From Exiguobacterium sp. Leaf196 (lineage in GTDB: Bacteria > Bacillota > Bacilli > Exiguobacteriales > Exiguobacteriaceae): a stretch of 64,000 bases of DNA. This document shows, piece by piece, positions 34,402-47,512 of this stretch. Under the pieces are notes generated by a model, which was not told the origin of the DNA, did not search any database, and saw nothing but the letters and a program-made list of their open reading frames with translations. The translations under genes and the position numbers were made by a program. Numbering within the stretch: the first letter of the stretch is position 1; every line of letters begins with the position of its first letter. The stretch covers positions 62,001 through 126,000 of the forward strand of contig NZ_LMPV01000010.1 in assembly GCF_001423965.1 (NCBI RefSeq), written 5' to 3'.

Positions 34402-34934
34402 ATGAATCTAACGTATCTTGCGGCTGAAGGAGTAGCGGAATCAAACCATCCTCTTATCGCCAACATGATCGTCACGATCGTCGTTTTCCTCTTGCTCCTC
34501 ATCCTCTTGAAGAAATTCGCATGGGGCCCGCTCGTCAACATGATGAAAGCGCGGGAAGAGCATGTGGCTAGCGAGATCAACTCGGCTGAAAAGAGCCGTA
34601 AAGACGCTGAAGTCTACGTAGAACAACAACGCGAAGAATTAAACAAGGCGCGTACGGAAGCACGCGATCTTTTAGAAGCATCACGCCGTCAGGCAGAAGC
34701 AGAGCAAGCACGTGCGATGGAGCAGGCACGTCTTGAATCCGAAATGAGTAAGGAAGAAGCTCGCCGTGCGATCGAACGTGAACGCGCTGAAGCACAAGCT
34801 GCTTTGAAGAACGATGTCGCTCTTCAAGCAATCGCTGCAGCACGCCACGTCATGAAAACACAGCTTGCGACGGACGAAGTCGCTCAAAAGGCACTCGTCG
34901 ATCAATTCCTTGCTGATACTAAGGGCACGAACTA

Positions 34935-34935
<1 letters not shown>
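34402..34935 (+). CDS. atpF: ATP synthase F0 subunit b
   Basis: Peripheral stalk; 177 residues. One N-terminal membrane helix (NMIVTIVVFLLLLILLKKFAW, ~20-40) followed by a long charged coiled coil to the end. The ATG at 34402 follows GAGGGGAGTG; an upstream in-frame start at 34366 is not supported. Stop overlaps atpH (TAATG). Confidence 0.95.
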
Positions 34936-36996
<2,061 letters not shown>

Positions 36997-37032
36997 TCCG
37001 GCGGAACGCTCTTGATACTAACAAGGTGGTGA

Positions 37033-37890
<858 letters not shown>

Positions 37891-37911
37891 TCCCGACTGG
37901 CGTAACGATAG

Positions 37912-39345
<1,434 letters not shown>

Positions 39346-39371
39346 GTGACAAAGCATAAGGGGGACTTGAG

Positions 39372-39785
39372 ATGAACACACTTCATGTCAATATCGTCAC
39401 CCCGGATGGCGAAGTGTATGATGGCGATATCCGTATGGTCGTTGCGAAGACGATTTCTGGTGAGATCGGGGTTCTCCCGCACCACGTCCCACTCGTGACA
39501 CCACTCGATATCAGCATCTTGAAGTTGCGCCACGAAGATGGCGGACGCACGTTGATCGCTATCAGCGGTGGCTTTATGGAAGTGCGCCAGGATACTGTAA
39601 CGGTTCTTGCGGAAACTGCGGAGCAAGCAGACAAGGTCGATTACGACCGGGCTGCAGCTGCGAAGGTTCGCGCAGAACGTCGTCTCCAGGACACGAAACT
39701 ATCAGAACTCGAATTCAAACGCGCAGAGCTTTCATTGAAACGGGCAATCAACCGTCTCAGCTTGAAAGACTACGGTCGCGATTGA
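39372..39785 (+). CDS. atpC: ATP synthase F1 subunit epsilon
   Basis: Regulatory/rotor subunit; 137 residues: N-terminal beta sandwich ([13 protein letters not shown] ... [16 protein letters not shown]) and C-terminal two-helix hairpin (~90-135) that can inhibit hydrolysis. Last gene of the operon with a terminator 10 bases later. Confidence 0.96.
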   Translation: MNTLHVNIVTPDGEVYDGDIRMVVAKTISGEIGVLPHHVPLVTPLDISILKLRHEDGGRTLIAISGGFMEVRQDTVTVLAETAEQADKVDYDRAAAAKVRAERRLQDTKLSELEFKRAELSLKRAINRLSLKDYGRD

Positions 39786-39792
39786 TTCGACC

Positions 39793-39832
39793 AAAGACCC
39801 GAATTCCTTTGCGGAATCGGGTCTTTTTTTGT
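39793..39832 (+). terminator. Terminator of the atp operon
   Basis: AAAGACCCGAATTCC / GGAATCGGGTCTTT with a short loop, followed by a T7 tract. Confidence 0.96.
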
Positions 39833-40102
39833 ACGATACGTCAATGATTTTTCTAAAGGCAAACGTTTTCGCAAGAGGGGGGACGATACAGGTTTAAAAC
39901 ACCGTAAAAATGTAAAAGTACATTATATGCCTCGTCTTCACAATTTCTTCAACATTTTTTCTTTGGAAGACTAAATTTATCTTCAATAAATATATTTTAT
40001 ACGCTAAAATTAATTCAGCGTGTTCTTTTTTGTTTGCGCAATCATTCATTTTATGAAATCATAGTAAAGTTGGAGAAACTATGAAGAAGAGGTGCAACGA
40101 AA
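39833..40102 (+). other. AT-rich gap between atpC and ywzB
   Basis: No gene seen. TTCAAT (39982-39987) and TAAAAT (40005-40010) at 17 bases form the best promoter candidate, and CGCT/AGCG arms (40002-40005, 40017-40020) make an imperfect palindrome across its -10. Confidence 0.4.
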
Positions 40103-40336
40103 GTGACATCTATTGGTGTGAGTGCGTTAGTTAGTATGCTGGTCTACATCGTAGCGATTCTACTCGCTTGGTGGTCCTTATTACCAGTCAAATGGGAGAA
40201 AATCCTGCAACATCCTAAAGGACCGCATGCGGTAGCCTTGCGAACGATTCTAGCCATTGCACTCGGATCGATCGTCGCTCGCTTTTTATTGGATTATGCC
40301 GGTTTTGCACAGCGTCTTCAGTTTTTAATTGGGTGA
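40103..40336 (+). CDS. ywzB: DUF1146 membrane protein YwzB
   Basis: A 77-residue protein of the DUF1146 family, found directly after atp operons in Bacillales; two membrane helices (VSMLVYIVAILLAWWSL and TILAIALGSIVARFLLDY) joined by the conserved loop VKWEKILQHPKGP. Function unknown. GTG start at 40103 with AAGAGGTG upstream. Confidence 0.88.
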   Translation: MTSIGVSALVSMLVYIVAILLAWWSLLPVKWEKILQHPKGPHAVALRTILAIALGSIVARFLLDYAGFAQRLQFLIG

Positions 40337-40587
40337 ACTTGTAACTGCATTGTAAACCCTGAAATGGTAATTTGTTTTAACATGGAACAGGACACTGCTC
40401 TTTCAATGAAGGAACACAGTCATTTAGCAATCATCTAACATTACAATCGAAACGTCGTATTGGCTTTGGAGTAAGAGATCAACTATAGGGAAGTTTCTTT
40501 TCTAACATTCGTTGAATTCCAACTATGATCCTCACCAATCACGAATTGAACATACTAGAACAGAAACGAAGCAGAGGAGTAGGGAGA

Positions 40588-41892
40588 ATGGAAAAAATCG
40601 TTGTCCGTGGCGGACGTAAATTAGCTGGAACAGTCAAAGTAGAAGGTGCAAAGAACGCGGTCTTAAAAACACTCGTCGCGACATTGCTTGCATCAGAGGG
40701 CCAATCGGTTCTTCAAAACGTACCACGTCTAGCAGACGTCTATACAATCAATAACGTCTTACGCAACTTGAATGCGGAAGTCGAGTTCGACGCTGAAGCA
40801 AATACGGTGACGGTCAATGCCGAACCGAATCTCAAAGATGAAGCGCCACTCGAATACGTCCGTAAGATGCGGGCTTCGATCCTCGTCATGGGTCCATTAC
40901 TTGCACGTCTCGGTCGCGCACGTGTCGCGATGCCAGGTGGCTGTGCGATTGGTTCACGTCCAATCGATCTTCACTTAAAAGGCTTCGAAGCGATGGGCGC
41001 GAAGACGATCATCGGAAACGGATTCGTCGAAGCACATGTTGACGGTCGTCTCAAAGGTGCGAAAATCTACCTCGACTTCCCATCAGTCGGTGCGACAGAA
41101 AACATCATGATGGCTGCGACACTCGCAGAAGGAACGACAGTTATTGAGAACGTCGCAAAAGAACCAGAAATCGTTGATCTTGCGAACTTCTTGAACGCAA
41201 TGGGCGCAAAAGTCCGCGGTGCAGGTACAGAAACGATCCGCATCGAAGGCGTCGAGAAATTACACGGTGCAACACACTACGTCATCCCAGACCGGATTGA
41301 AGCAGGTACGTTCATGATCGCAGCAGCAATCACAGAAGGTGACGTCGAAGTCATCGGTGCAGAGCGTGAACACCTTCGTCCACTCATCTCGAAGATGGAA
41401 GAAATGGGCGTTAAGATCACGGATACAGAAGAAGGTCTCCGTGTCGTTGGTCCAGAAAAACTCGAAGCAGTCGACGTCAAGACGATGCCACATCCAGGGT
41501 TCCCGACAGATGTTCAAGCACAAATGATGGCACTTGTTCTCAAAGCAGGCGGCACATCGGTCATCACGGAAACAGTTTTCGAGAACCGCTTCATGCACGT
41601 CGAAGAATTCCGTCGTATGAACGCAGATATCAAAATCGAAGGTCGTTCATCGATCATCAATGGTGGCGTTCAATTACAAGGTGCAGAAGTGCTCTCAACA
41701 GACCTTCGCTCAGGTGCGGCACTCGTCACAGCAGGATTGATTGCTGAAGGCGAAACGCGCGTTGGCGCACTTCACCACATCGACCGTGGATACGTCGACT
41801 TCCACTTGAAGTTACAAGCACTTGGTGCAGACGTAGAACGTGTGACAGAAGAAGCGGCAGTCGTTGAAGAAACAGCTGCAACAAAACTTTAA
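40588..41892 (+). CDS. murA: UDP-N-acetylglucosamine 1-carboxyvinyltransferase (MurA)
   Basis: First committed step of peptidoglycan synthesis; the fosfomycin target. 434 residues; active-site Cys119 in [17 protein letters not shown]. The ATG at 40588 follows GAGGAGTAGGGAG; an upstream in-frame start at 40525 has no ribosome site. Downstream of ywzB as in B. subtilis murAA. The C-terminus has a short Glu/Val-rich tail beyond the usual end. Confidence 0.97.
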   Translation: MEKIVVRGGRKLAGTVKVEGAKNAVLKTLVATLLASEGQSVLQNVPRLADVYTINNVLRNLNAEVEFDAEANTVTVNAEPNLKDEAPLEYVRKMRASILVMGPLLARLGRARVAMPGGCAIGSRPIDLHLKGFEAMGAKTIIGNGFVEAHVDGRLKGAKIYLDFPSVGATENIMMAATLAEGTTVIENVAKEPEIVDLANFLNAMGAKVRGAGTETIRIEGVEKLHGATHYVIPDRIEAGTFMIAAAITEGDVEVIGAEREHLRPLISKMEEMGVKITDTEEGLRVVGPEKLEAVDVKTMPHPGFPTDVQAQMMALVLKAGGTSVITETVFENRFMHVEEFRRMNADIKIEGRSSIINGGVQLQGAEVLSTDLRSGAALVTAGLIAEGETRVGALHHIDRGYVDFHLKLQALGADVERVTEEAAVVEETAATKL

Positions 41893-41902
41893 GCACTCAT
41901 TC

Positions 41903-41940
41903 AAGAGCATTCTCTCGTTTCTGGGAGGATGCTCTTTTTG
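41903..41940 (+). terminator. Terminator of murA
   Basis: AAGAGCAT...ATGCTCTT stem (41903-41910 with 41929-41936 region), then TTTTG. Confidence 0.85.
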
Positions 41941-42010
41941 TCGTCTTTTCAAAAAGATGACAATGAAATCAGAAAAGCCGAAAAAGAAAGTCGTTTCACG
42001 ATGAGGCATA

Positions 42011-42038
42011 TGCTAGAATTGAAAGGTATGTATACATA
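42011..42038 (+). promoter_or_regulatory. mbl promoter and downstream palindrome
   Basis: TGCTAGAAT (42011-42019) is an extended -10. A 12-base perfect palindrome TATGTATACATA (42027-42038) lies at or just after the expected start of transcription and may be an operator. Confidence 0.5.
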
Positions 42039-42109
42039 AATGGGTTAGACGTCCAAACGACGTTCTATATTTTGGAAGAATAGCCAGTGGATAAAGGAGA
42101 GCACACGAG

Positions 42110-43090
42110 ATGTTTTCAAGAGATATCGGAATCGACTTAGGGACGGCGAATGTCGTCATTCATGTAAAAGGTAGAGGCATTGTCCTCGATGAGCCATCGG
42201 TCGTCGCGATCGATAAGGCGACAGGCAAGATTCACGCGGTAGGGACAGAAGCACACTTGATGGTGGGCCGGACACCGGGAAACATCGTGGCCATTCGACC
42301 GCTTCAAGACGGCGTCATTGCTGATTTCGAAATGACAGAAGCGATGCTACGCCATTTCATCGATAAGATTGAGGTCCGTAAGATGTTCGGTGGAGTCCGC
42401 ATGTTGATTTGTACACCAGCAAGCATCACAACGGTCGAAGCAAAAGCGATTCGCCAAGCTGGTGAAAAATCAGGTGCGAAGACGGTCTTCCTCGAAGTCG
42501 AGCCGAAGGTCGCAGCAGTCGGTGCCGGTATGGACATTTGGATGCCAGCAGGGCACATGGTCATTGATATCGGTGGCGGAACGACGGATGTTGCTGTACT
42601 TTCAATGGGTGATATCGTTTGCGGTGAAACGATCAAAGTCGCAGGTGACCGGTTTGATCACGATATCATCCGCTCGATCAAGGATACGCATAAGTTGATC
42701 ATCGGGGAACGGACAGCGCAAGCCGTCAAGACGACGGTCGCGACGGTCTCAGAAGACGGACGTCGGGAACAGATGGATATTCGTGGACGTAATCTCGTGA
42801 CGGGCTTACCGCACAACATCACGGTGACATCAGAAGAGATGCATGAGGCACTCGCAGAAGCAGCAATGGAGATCGTCGAAGCAACGAAGCGTGTGCTCGA
42901 GAAGACACCACCAGAGCTTGCAGCGGACATCATCGACCGTGGCATCATCCTGACGGGTGGGGGCGCACTTCTTGACGGAATCGACCAGTTACTTGCAAAA
43001 GAACTCGGCCTACCAGTTCTGATTGCAGAAGATCCGATGTTATGTGTCGCACGCGGTACAGGGATCATGCTCGACAATCTTGGGAAGTAA
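42110..43090 (+). CDS. mbl: MreB-like actin homologue Mbl
   Basis: Cytoskeletal ATPase that guides lateral wall synthesis in rods; 326 residues. Phosphate loops RDIGIDLGTANVVIHVKG and DIGGGTTDVAVLSMGDI and the adenosine motif ILTGGGALLDGIDQLL are clear. AAAGGAGAG precedes the ATG. In B. subtilis spoIID, spoIIQ and spoIIID lie between murAA and mbl; here the two are adjacent. Mbl rather than MreB is chosen from the flhO-flhP neighbourhood. Confidence 0.94.
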   Translation: MFSRDIGIDLGTANVVIHVKGRGIVLDEPSVVAIDKATGKIHAVGTEAHLMVGRTPGNIVAIRPLQDGVIADFEMTEAMLRHFIDKIEVRKMFGGVRMLICTPASITTVEAKAIRQAGEKSGAKTVFLEVEPKVAAVGAGMDIWMPAGHMVIDIGGGTTDVAVLSMGDIVCGETIKVAGDRFDHDIIRSIKDTHKLIIGERTAQAVKTTVATVSEDGRREQMDIRGRNLVTGLPHNITVTSEEMHEALAEAAMEIVEATKRVLEKTPPELAADIIDRGIILTGGGALLDGIDQLLAKELGLPVLIAEDPMLCVARGTGIMLDNLGK

Positions 43091-43113
43091 GAAAATCGTG
43101 ATTGATTAAAAGA

Positions 43114-43152
43114 TGGTTCTTCTCAGTGATGGGAAGGACCACTTTCATTTTT
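43114..43152 (+). terminator. Terminator of mbl
   Basis: TGGTTCTT (43114-43121) / AAGGACCA (43134-43141) with one G-U pair, then a T-rich tract. Confidence 0.75.
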
Positions 43153-43174
43153 TGGACAATGTTGAAGAAAAGAA

Positions 43175-43322
43175 AGGCTTGCCCCATTTGATCCGCTTTT
43201 CTCAGGCAAGACACAAACCCGTGTTCACTGTTCGTATAACAGTGAACACGGGTCTTGTTTGTCTCTGACGGCGCAAAAATTTGCACTTTTCCTGTAGGAG
43301 TCGGATTAATGGTAGCAAGCCT
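43175..43322. repeat. Structured intergenic repeat, full copy 2
   Basis: About 148 bases. Outer arms open with AGGCTTGC (43175-43182) and CCATT..GATCCG and close with CGGAT..AATGG and GCAAGCCT (43315-43322). The centre is a perfect 16-bp stem (43217-43232 with 43238-43253). The shared 3' core TGTCTCTGACGGCGCAAAA...CTTTTCCTGTAGGAGTCG follows. Lies between the convergent mbl and the secreted-protein gene. Confidence 0.78.
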
Positions 43323-43350
43323 CTTGTCATGTCTTCTTTTGAGCCTGTCC

Positions 43351-44220
43351 TTACTGCGTACTACGCATGAAAGCCTGGTAGGCTTCAAAATCATGATAGA
43401 CAATGGCACTTGGTGGCAACGAACTTGCCATCGTCTGATTAACGAGCTGATTTAGTTGCGTCCGTGTTTTGCCGTAGAACGTAATGTCCGGTGTTTCCGG
43501 AAGCTCCGTGAATTCGATAGCATACGATAAACGATATCCGTTACTCGCTGCATACAATGCATCCGTCATCGTGATGGCGCCAAGTCCGTTACCGCCACCG
43601 TAAACGGTCCGGTAACTCATCAACGTGACTTCGTCAGCGAGATCCATCGCCCATTCGCTGATGGAACGCCCACCTGCACCCTGTACGGTATGGAACCAGA
43701 ACGGGAGGAACAGCTGAAGCGGTAATCCTTCAGCAGATGCTTTTTCGCGGAAGGCGAGTAAGATGCGTTCGTAGGAGGCGATGACTCCTGGCTGGTCCGT
43801 CTCCCATTCCGGTAAGGCGTACGGTTCGAGATCGACACTGATACCGTCCGGATGACTGATCGTCTCCTGCTGATAGGTCGAGATCCAGGCTAGCGGATCC
43901 TCGACGTTCGGTCGAGCTGTCGTTCCTTCGTTTGTAATCCAGCGCGGCTGTCCGAACAGAAAGTAGACTTCGATTCCGACAGCATGCGCTTTTTCAACGA
44001 ACGTTCGGTAGAGAGTACGGTCACCCTCGACAGCGACATGCAGATAGACACGTTTCATCTGTCTGTTTGCCAGCTGATTGATCTTCGTTGAAATGGATTT
44101 GGCCTCTGGGATGGACCAGATGACCGTGTGACGAGTGACGGAAACGGCAGCTGAACTCTTGAGCGGTAGTCCGAATTGAAGCAACGATAGGCAGACTACG
44201 CTAATCAAAAAGCGTTTCAT
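43351..44220 (-). CDS. Secreted protein with TIM-barrel glycosidase-like features
   Basis: A 289-residue exported protein; signal peptide ends near SSAA (residue ~24). Alternating strands and helices with VYLHVAVEG, GIEVYFLFGQPRW, and DGISVDLEPYALPEW suggest a (beta/alpha)8 barrel; the D-x-E motif in SVDLEPY resembles a glycosidase or GH18-like active edge. Family not recognised with confidence. AAGGAGTG precedes the ATG. Transcribed divergently from the MFS gene. Its substrate is unknown; a cell-wall or polysaccharide role is a guess. Confidence 0.7.
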   Translation of the reverse strand: MKRFLISVVCLSLLQFGLPLKSSAAVSVTRHTVIWSIPEAKSISTKINQLANRQMKRVYLHVAVEGDRTLYRTFVEKAHAVGIEVYFLFGQPRWITNEGTTARPNVEDPLAWISTYQQETISHPDGISVDLEPYALPEWETDQPGVIASYERILLAFREKASAEGLPLQLFLPFWFHTVQGAGGRSISEWAMDLADEVTLMSYRTVYGGGNGLGAITMTDALYAASNGYRLSYAIEFTELPETPDITFYGKTRTQLNQLVNQTMASSLPPSAIVYHDFEAYQAFMRSTQ

Positions 44221-44320
44221 TTCAATTTCACTCCTTCGTGTGGATTACCTTACTATCGGTCGTTGCGCATTCACTTATATGCATCAAAGGTCCTGTTCTA
44301 CACTTTGACAGTTCAAATCC

Positions 44321-44349
44321 TAGACATTTCACATTGTGAAGTGTATATT
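44321..44349 (+). promoter_or_regulatory. MFS gene promoter with spacer palindrome
   Basis: TAGACA (44321-44326), 17-base spacer, TATATT (44344-44349). The spacer contains a perfect palindrome TTCACATTGTGAA (44328-44340), the position expected for a repressor operator. Confidence 0.72.
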
Positions 44350-44400
44350 AAAAATTGTTACCTTGAAACGAATTGTCAAATAAAAGGAAGTGATGCCACA

Positions 44401-45600
44401 ATGCCATTGTGGAAAAGAAATTTAGTAGTCGTCTGGTTCGGTAGTTTTTTGACTGCCGCCGCTCTTAGTCTCGTTTTACCGTTTTTGCCCTTATTCATTG
44501 AAGAGCTCGGTGTCGACGGCCGACAAGATATTACGACGTGGTCCGGGATCGCCTTTGGTGCTACCTTCCTCGTCGCTGCGATCGTCTCACCGATTTGGGG
44601 ACGTCTTGCCGATCGAAAAGGACGTAAGCTCATGCTACTCCGAGCAAGTCTTGGTATGTCGATCGTCATGTTCTTGATCAGTTTCGTCCAAGATGTGTAT
44701 CAACTTGTATTCTTACGTCTTGTCATGGGAGCCGTCTCCGGATTCATCTCAGCCGGAATTACAATGGTTGCTTCCCAAACCCCAAAAGAGAAAAGTGGCT
44801 GGGCGCTCGGCACCCTGTCGACCGGTGGGATTGCTGGTGGATTGCTAGGACCTCTTATTGGAGGATTCCTCGCCGACGTTGTTGGGCTTCGACCCGTTTT
44901 TCTCTTTACGAGCGTTCCGCTCTTCATGACCTTCCTCGTGACCTACTTCTTCGTCAAAGAAGAATTCGTCCCACTGGAAGTCAAAAAGATGGCGTCTGCG
45001 AAGGAAATCATCCAGTCACTTCGCCATCCGGAACTCATTTTAAGCCTCTTCTTGACGACGTTCCTGATTCAGTTCGCGGCACAATCGATTAGTCCGATTC
45101 TTTCGCTGTACGTCCGGGAACTCAGTCCGGGTACGGAACGACTTGCCTTGTTATCTGGGATTGTTGCCTCGGCACCAGGGATTGCGGCACTGATCGCTGC
45201 ACAACGACTGGGTCGTCTATCCGATAAGATTGGCGCTGAGCGTGTCTTATTCTTTGCGTTACTCATCTTTGCAGCTTTCTTGATTCCGCAAGCATTCGTC
45301 ACGGATACAAGTCAATTGATCGTCTTACGGATGGGGATCGGTTTTGCGACAGCAGCACTGCTGCCATCTGTCCAAACCTTGTTACGGAAGAATACGCCAG
45401 CGAATGCATCGGGACGGATCTTTGGATATAACCAGTCCGCGCAGTTCATGGGGAACTTCCTCGGACCACTCGCAGGTGGACAGATTGCCGGTCACTTTGG
45501 TTTTGAAGCGCTGTTCCTCTTTACTGGCTTGATCGTCATCACGAATGCGGTGCTAGAGCGAACACAAACGGCTGTTTTAAAGAAAAATCCGAATAACTAA
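44401..45600 (+). CDS. MFS multidrug-type exporter
   Basis: A 399-residue major facilitator with 12 predicted helices. Motif A GRLADRKGRKLML follows helix 2, and GAVSGFISAGITMVASQTPKE with GTLSTGGIAGGLLGPLIGG fits the DHA1 drug/H+ antiporter (MdtG/YttB-like) group. The ATG at 44401 has AAAAGGAAGTG upstream; an upstream in-frame start at 44263 lies in the promoter. The substrate is unknown. Promoter carries a palindromic operator, suggesting control by an unlinked repressor. Confidence 0.88.
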   Translation: MPLWKRNLVVVWFGSFLTAAALSLVLPFLPLFIEELGVDGRQDITTWSGIAFGATFLVAAIVSPIWGRLADRKGRKLMLLRASLGMSIVMFLISFVQDVYQLVFLRLVMGAVSGFISAGITMVASQTPKEKSGWALGTLSTGGIAGGLLGPLIGGFLADVVGLRPVFLFTSVPLFMTFLVTYFFVKEEFVPLEVKKMASAKEIIQSLRHPELILSLFLTTFLIQFAAQSISPILSLYVRELSPGTERLALLSGIVASAPGIAALIAAQRLGRLSDKIGAERVLFFALLIFAAFLIPQAFVTDTSQLIVLRMGIGFATAALLPSVQTLLRKNTPANASGRIFGYNQSAQFMGNFLGPLAGGQIAGHFGFEALFLFTGLIVITNAVLERTQTAVLKKNPNN

Positions 45601-45604
45601 TGAG

Positions 45605-45650
45605 AAGCTTCCATTTCCTAGACTGTGTTTGGGGAACGGAAGCTTTTTTC
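45605..45650 (+). terminator. Terminator of MFS gene
   Basis: AAGCTTCC (45605-45612) / GGAAGCTT (45638-45645), followed by T residues. Confidence 0.88.
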
Positions 45651-45805
45651 ATAGGATTGACCTTAAGTATCTTTAAATTATTATCTAAAGTATAACAAAA
45701 TTTGTTAATTTTCAATATGTAAACTATTAAAAAGTGGATTATGGAATTGAGGTAGGTCTTTCGATGCATCTCTGCTGAATATTACCGTTTTGTTCAAAAA
45801 AGCTC

Positions 45806-45831
45806 ATAATTCCTCTTCGGTCGACCGATAT
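45806..45831 (+). promoter_or_regulatory. Candidate sigma-D promoter of flhOP
   Basis: ACCGATAT at 45824-45831 is one base from the sigma-D -10 (GCCGATAT), with ATAA about 14 bases upstream as a poor -35. It is embedded in a 12-bp palindrome TCGGTCGACCGA (45817-45828). Confidence 0.5.
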
Positions 45832-45878
45832 ACTGAAAGGAAAGAATTGAACATGAAGTCAATGAGGAGATGGAACGC

Positions 45879-46667
45879 ATGCTACGAGGAATGTACACGG
45901 CGTCGAATGCGATGCAGGCATTACAACGTCAACAGGAAATGCTCAGTAACAACTTGGCGAATGCGCGGACGCCGGGCTTCCGCGCTGATCAAGCATCACT
46001 CCGGACGTTTCCAGAGATGCTGATCCAGCAAACAGCAAACAATGAACGGACGGGTGTGAGAGGAGTCGCGACGGTCGGGAAACTCGCGACCGGTGTCTTC
46101 ATGCAGGCAGCGACCCCGAACTTCACGCAAGGTTCGATCACGGAGACAGGCAATGCGACCGATCTACAAATCAGTTCACTTGAAGGAGCACCGCTCTTCA
46201 CGATTCGTCACCGGGATCCGTTGACAGAAGAGGAAGAGACGCTTTACACGACGAACGGACAGTTTGCCGTCGGACAAGACGGGTTACTCCGGACGACAGA
46301 AAATGATCTCGTTCTTGATACGAACGGACAACCACTCGACGTCGTCAATGAGGACTTCAAAGTCGACGCGGACGGAGCCGTCACGGATGGAAATGGTCAA
46401 GCGATCGGCAATCTCGGTCTCGTCGTAACGGATCAACCGGAGACGCTCGAGCGGACAGGAAATGGTTTGTTCCGTTCAGCCAATCCATTGAATGCCGGAA
46501 ACGTCCGAGTCGATCAAGGTGTACTCGAACTCGGAAATGTCGAGATTGAACAGACGATGGCGGAGATGAATGCTGGTCTGCGTCAGTTCGAAGCCAATCA
46601 AAAAGTCATTCAAGCGTACGACCGGACAGCGGAAAAAGCTGTTTCCGAAATCGGACGCGTTCGCTAA
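45879..46667 (+). CDS. flhO: Flagellar basal-body rod protein FlhO (FlgF/FlgG type)
   Basis: Distal rod component of the flagellum; 262 residues. N-terminal rod signature YTASNAMQALQRQQEMLSNNLANARTPGFRA and C-terminal block VEIEQTMAEMNAGLRQFEANQKVIQAYD are typical of rod/hook proteins. The ATG at 45879 has GAGGAG 8 bases before; an in-frame ATG at 45870 overlaps that site. Forms a unit with flhP, as next to mbl in B. subtilis. Confidence 0.92.
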   Translation: MLRGMYTASNAMQALQRQQEMLSNNLANARTPGFRADQASLRTFPEMLIQQTANNERTGVRGVATVGKLATGVFMQAATPNFTQGSITETGNATDLQISSLEGAPLFTIRHRDPLTEEEETLYTTNGQFAVGQDGLLRTTENDLVLDTNGQPLDVVNEDFKVDADGAVTDGNGQAIGNLGLVVTDQPETLERTGNGLFRSANPLNAGNVRVDQGVLELGNVEIEQTMAEMNAGLRQFEANQKVIQAYDRTAEKAVSEIGRVR

Positions 46668-46679
46668 TAGGAGGATATG

Positions 46680-47462
46680 ATGCAATCAATCTATACATCC
46701 GCAAGTACGATGGGACAACTGCAAAAACAGCTTGATACGACCGGGCAAAACCTTGCCAATGTGGATACGAACGGCTATAAACGGCGGGATGCTCAGTTCA
46801 ATGAACTGCTCGTCCGTAACATCAATAACCAAGCGACAGGCTTCACGCCAGGTCCCTTGACGACGCCAGAGGGGCTTCGACTCGGCGTTGGTGGTTATGT
46901 CGCGAACGAAGCGACACGTTTTGGCGTCGGAACGTTCCGGACGACGGATCGAAAACTCGATGCGGCACTCGGAAACCCGCACCATTTCTTCGGTGTCATC
47001 GATACGGATGGCGTGACGAAGTTTACGCGGGACGGAAACTTCCAGTTGTCGCCGCAAGCGAACGGACAGGTTCTGTTGACGGACGATGCCGGGCGCTCCG
47101 TCATCAACCAGGCGAATGATCCAATCGTCTTACCGGCGAACGCGACCGAGATTGAACTGAACAAGGACGGCAACATCACCGGCATCTTAAACGGGGATCG
47201 TCGTGTCCTCGCTCGAGTGGGTGTCGCGGACATCCCGAACTACGGAGAGCTGACGGAAGTTGGGGGAGGCTTGTTCACGGCAACCGGACAATACCAGAAT
47301 GCGACAGGGAATCCGTTGACGGTCGGTCGGCTTGAGACATCGAACGTCGATATGGCGCTTGAGATGACGAACTTGACGCAACTCCAGCGGGCGTATCAGT
47401 TTAACTCGAAAGCGTTGATGACGAGTGATCAGATGATGGGGATCGTCACGTCACTGAAATAA
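46680..47462 (+). CDS. flhP: Flagellar basal-body rod protein FlhP (FlgG type)
   Basis: Second rod component; 260 residues. TGQNLANVDTNGYKRRDAQF and the C-terminal ETSNVDMALEMTNLTQLQRAYQFNSKALMTSDQMM are classic FlgG-family ends. Twelve bases after flhO with AGGAGG; ATG at 46680 is preferred to 46677 on spacing. The terminator follows at once. Confidence 0.93.
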   Translation: MQSIYTSASTMGQLQKQLDTTGQNLANVDTNGYKRRDAQFNELLVRNINNQATGFTPGPLTTPEGLRLGVGGYVANEATRFGVGTFRTTDRKLDAALGNPHHFFGVIDTDGVTKFTRDGNFQLSPQANGQVLLTDDAGRSVINQANDPIVLPANATEIELNKDGNITGILNGDRRVLARVGVADIPNYGELTEVGGGLFTATGQYQNATGNPLTVGRLETSNVDMALEMTNLTQLQRAYQFNSKALMTSDQMMGIVTSLK

Positions 47463-47471
47463 AACATCACA

Positions 47472-47512
47472 AAAGGGTGATGCTTCTCGCAAGAGAGGTA
47501 TCACCCTTTTCA
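47472..47512. terminator. Bidirectional terminator between flhP and the dehydrogenase gene
   Basis: AAAAGGGTGAT (47472-47482) / ATCACCCTTTT (47501-47511) with T/A-rich flanks on both sides; it ends two convergent genes. Confidence 0.9.

Noticed and set aside
39862-39876. GGCAAACGTTTTCGC as a cre site
   Set aside because: Lacks the flanking TG and CA positions of the CcpA consensus and is not near a promoter of a carbon gene.
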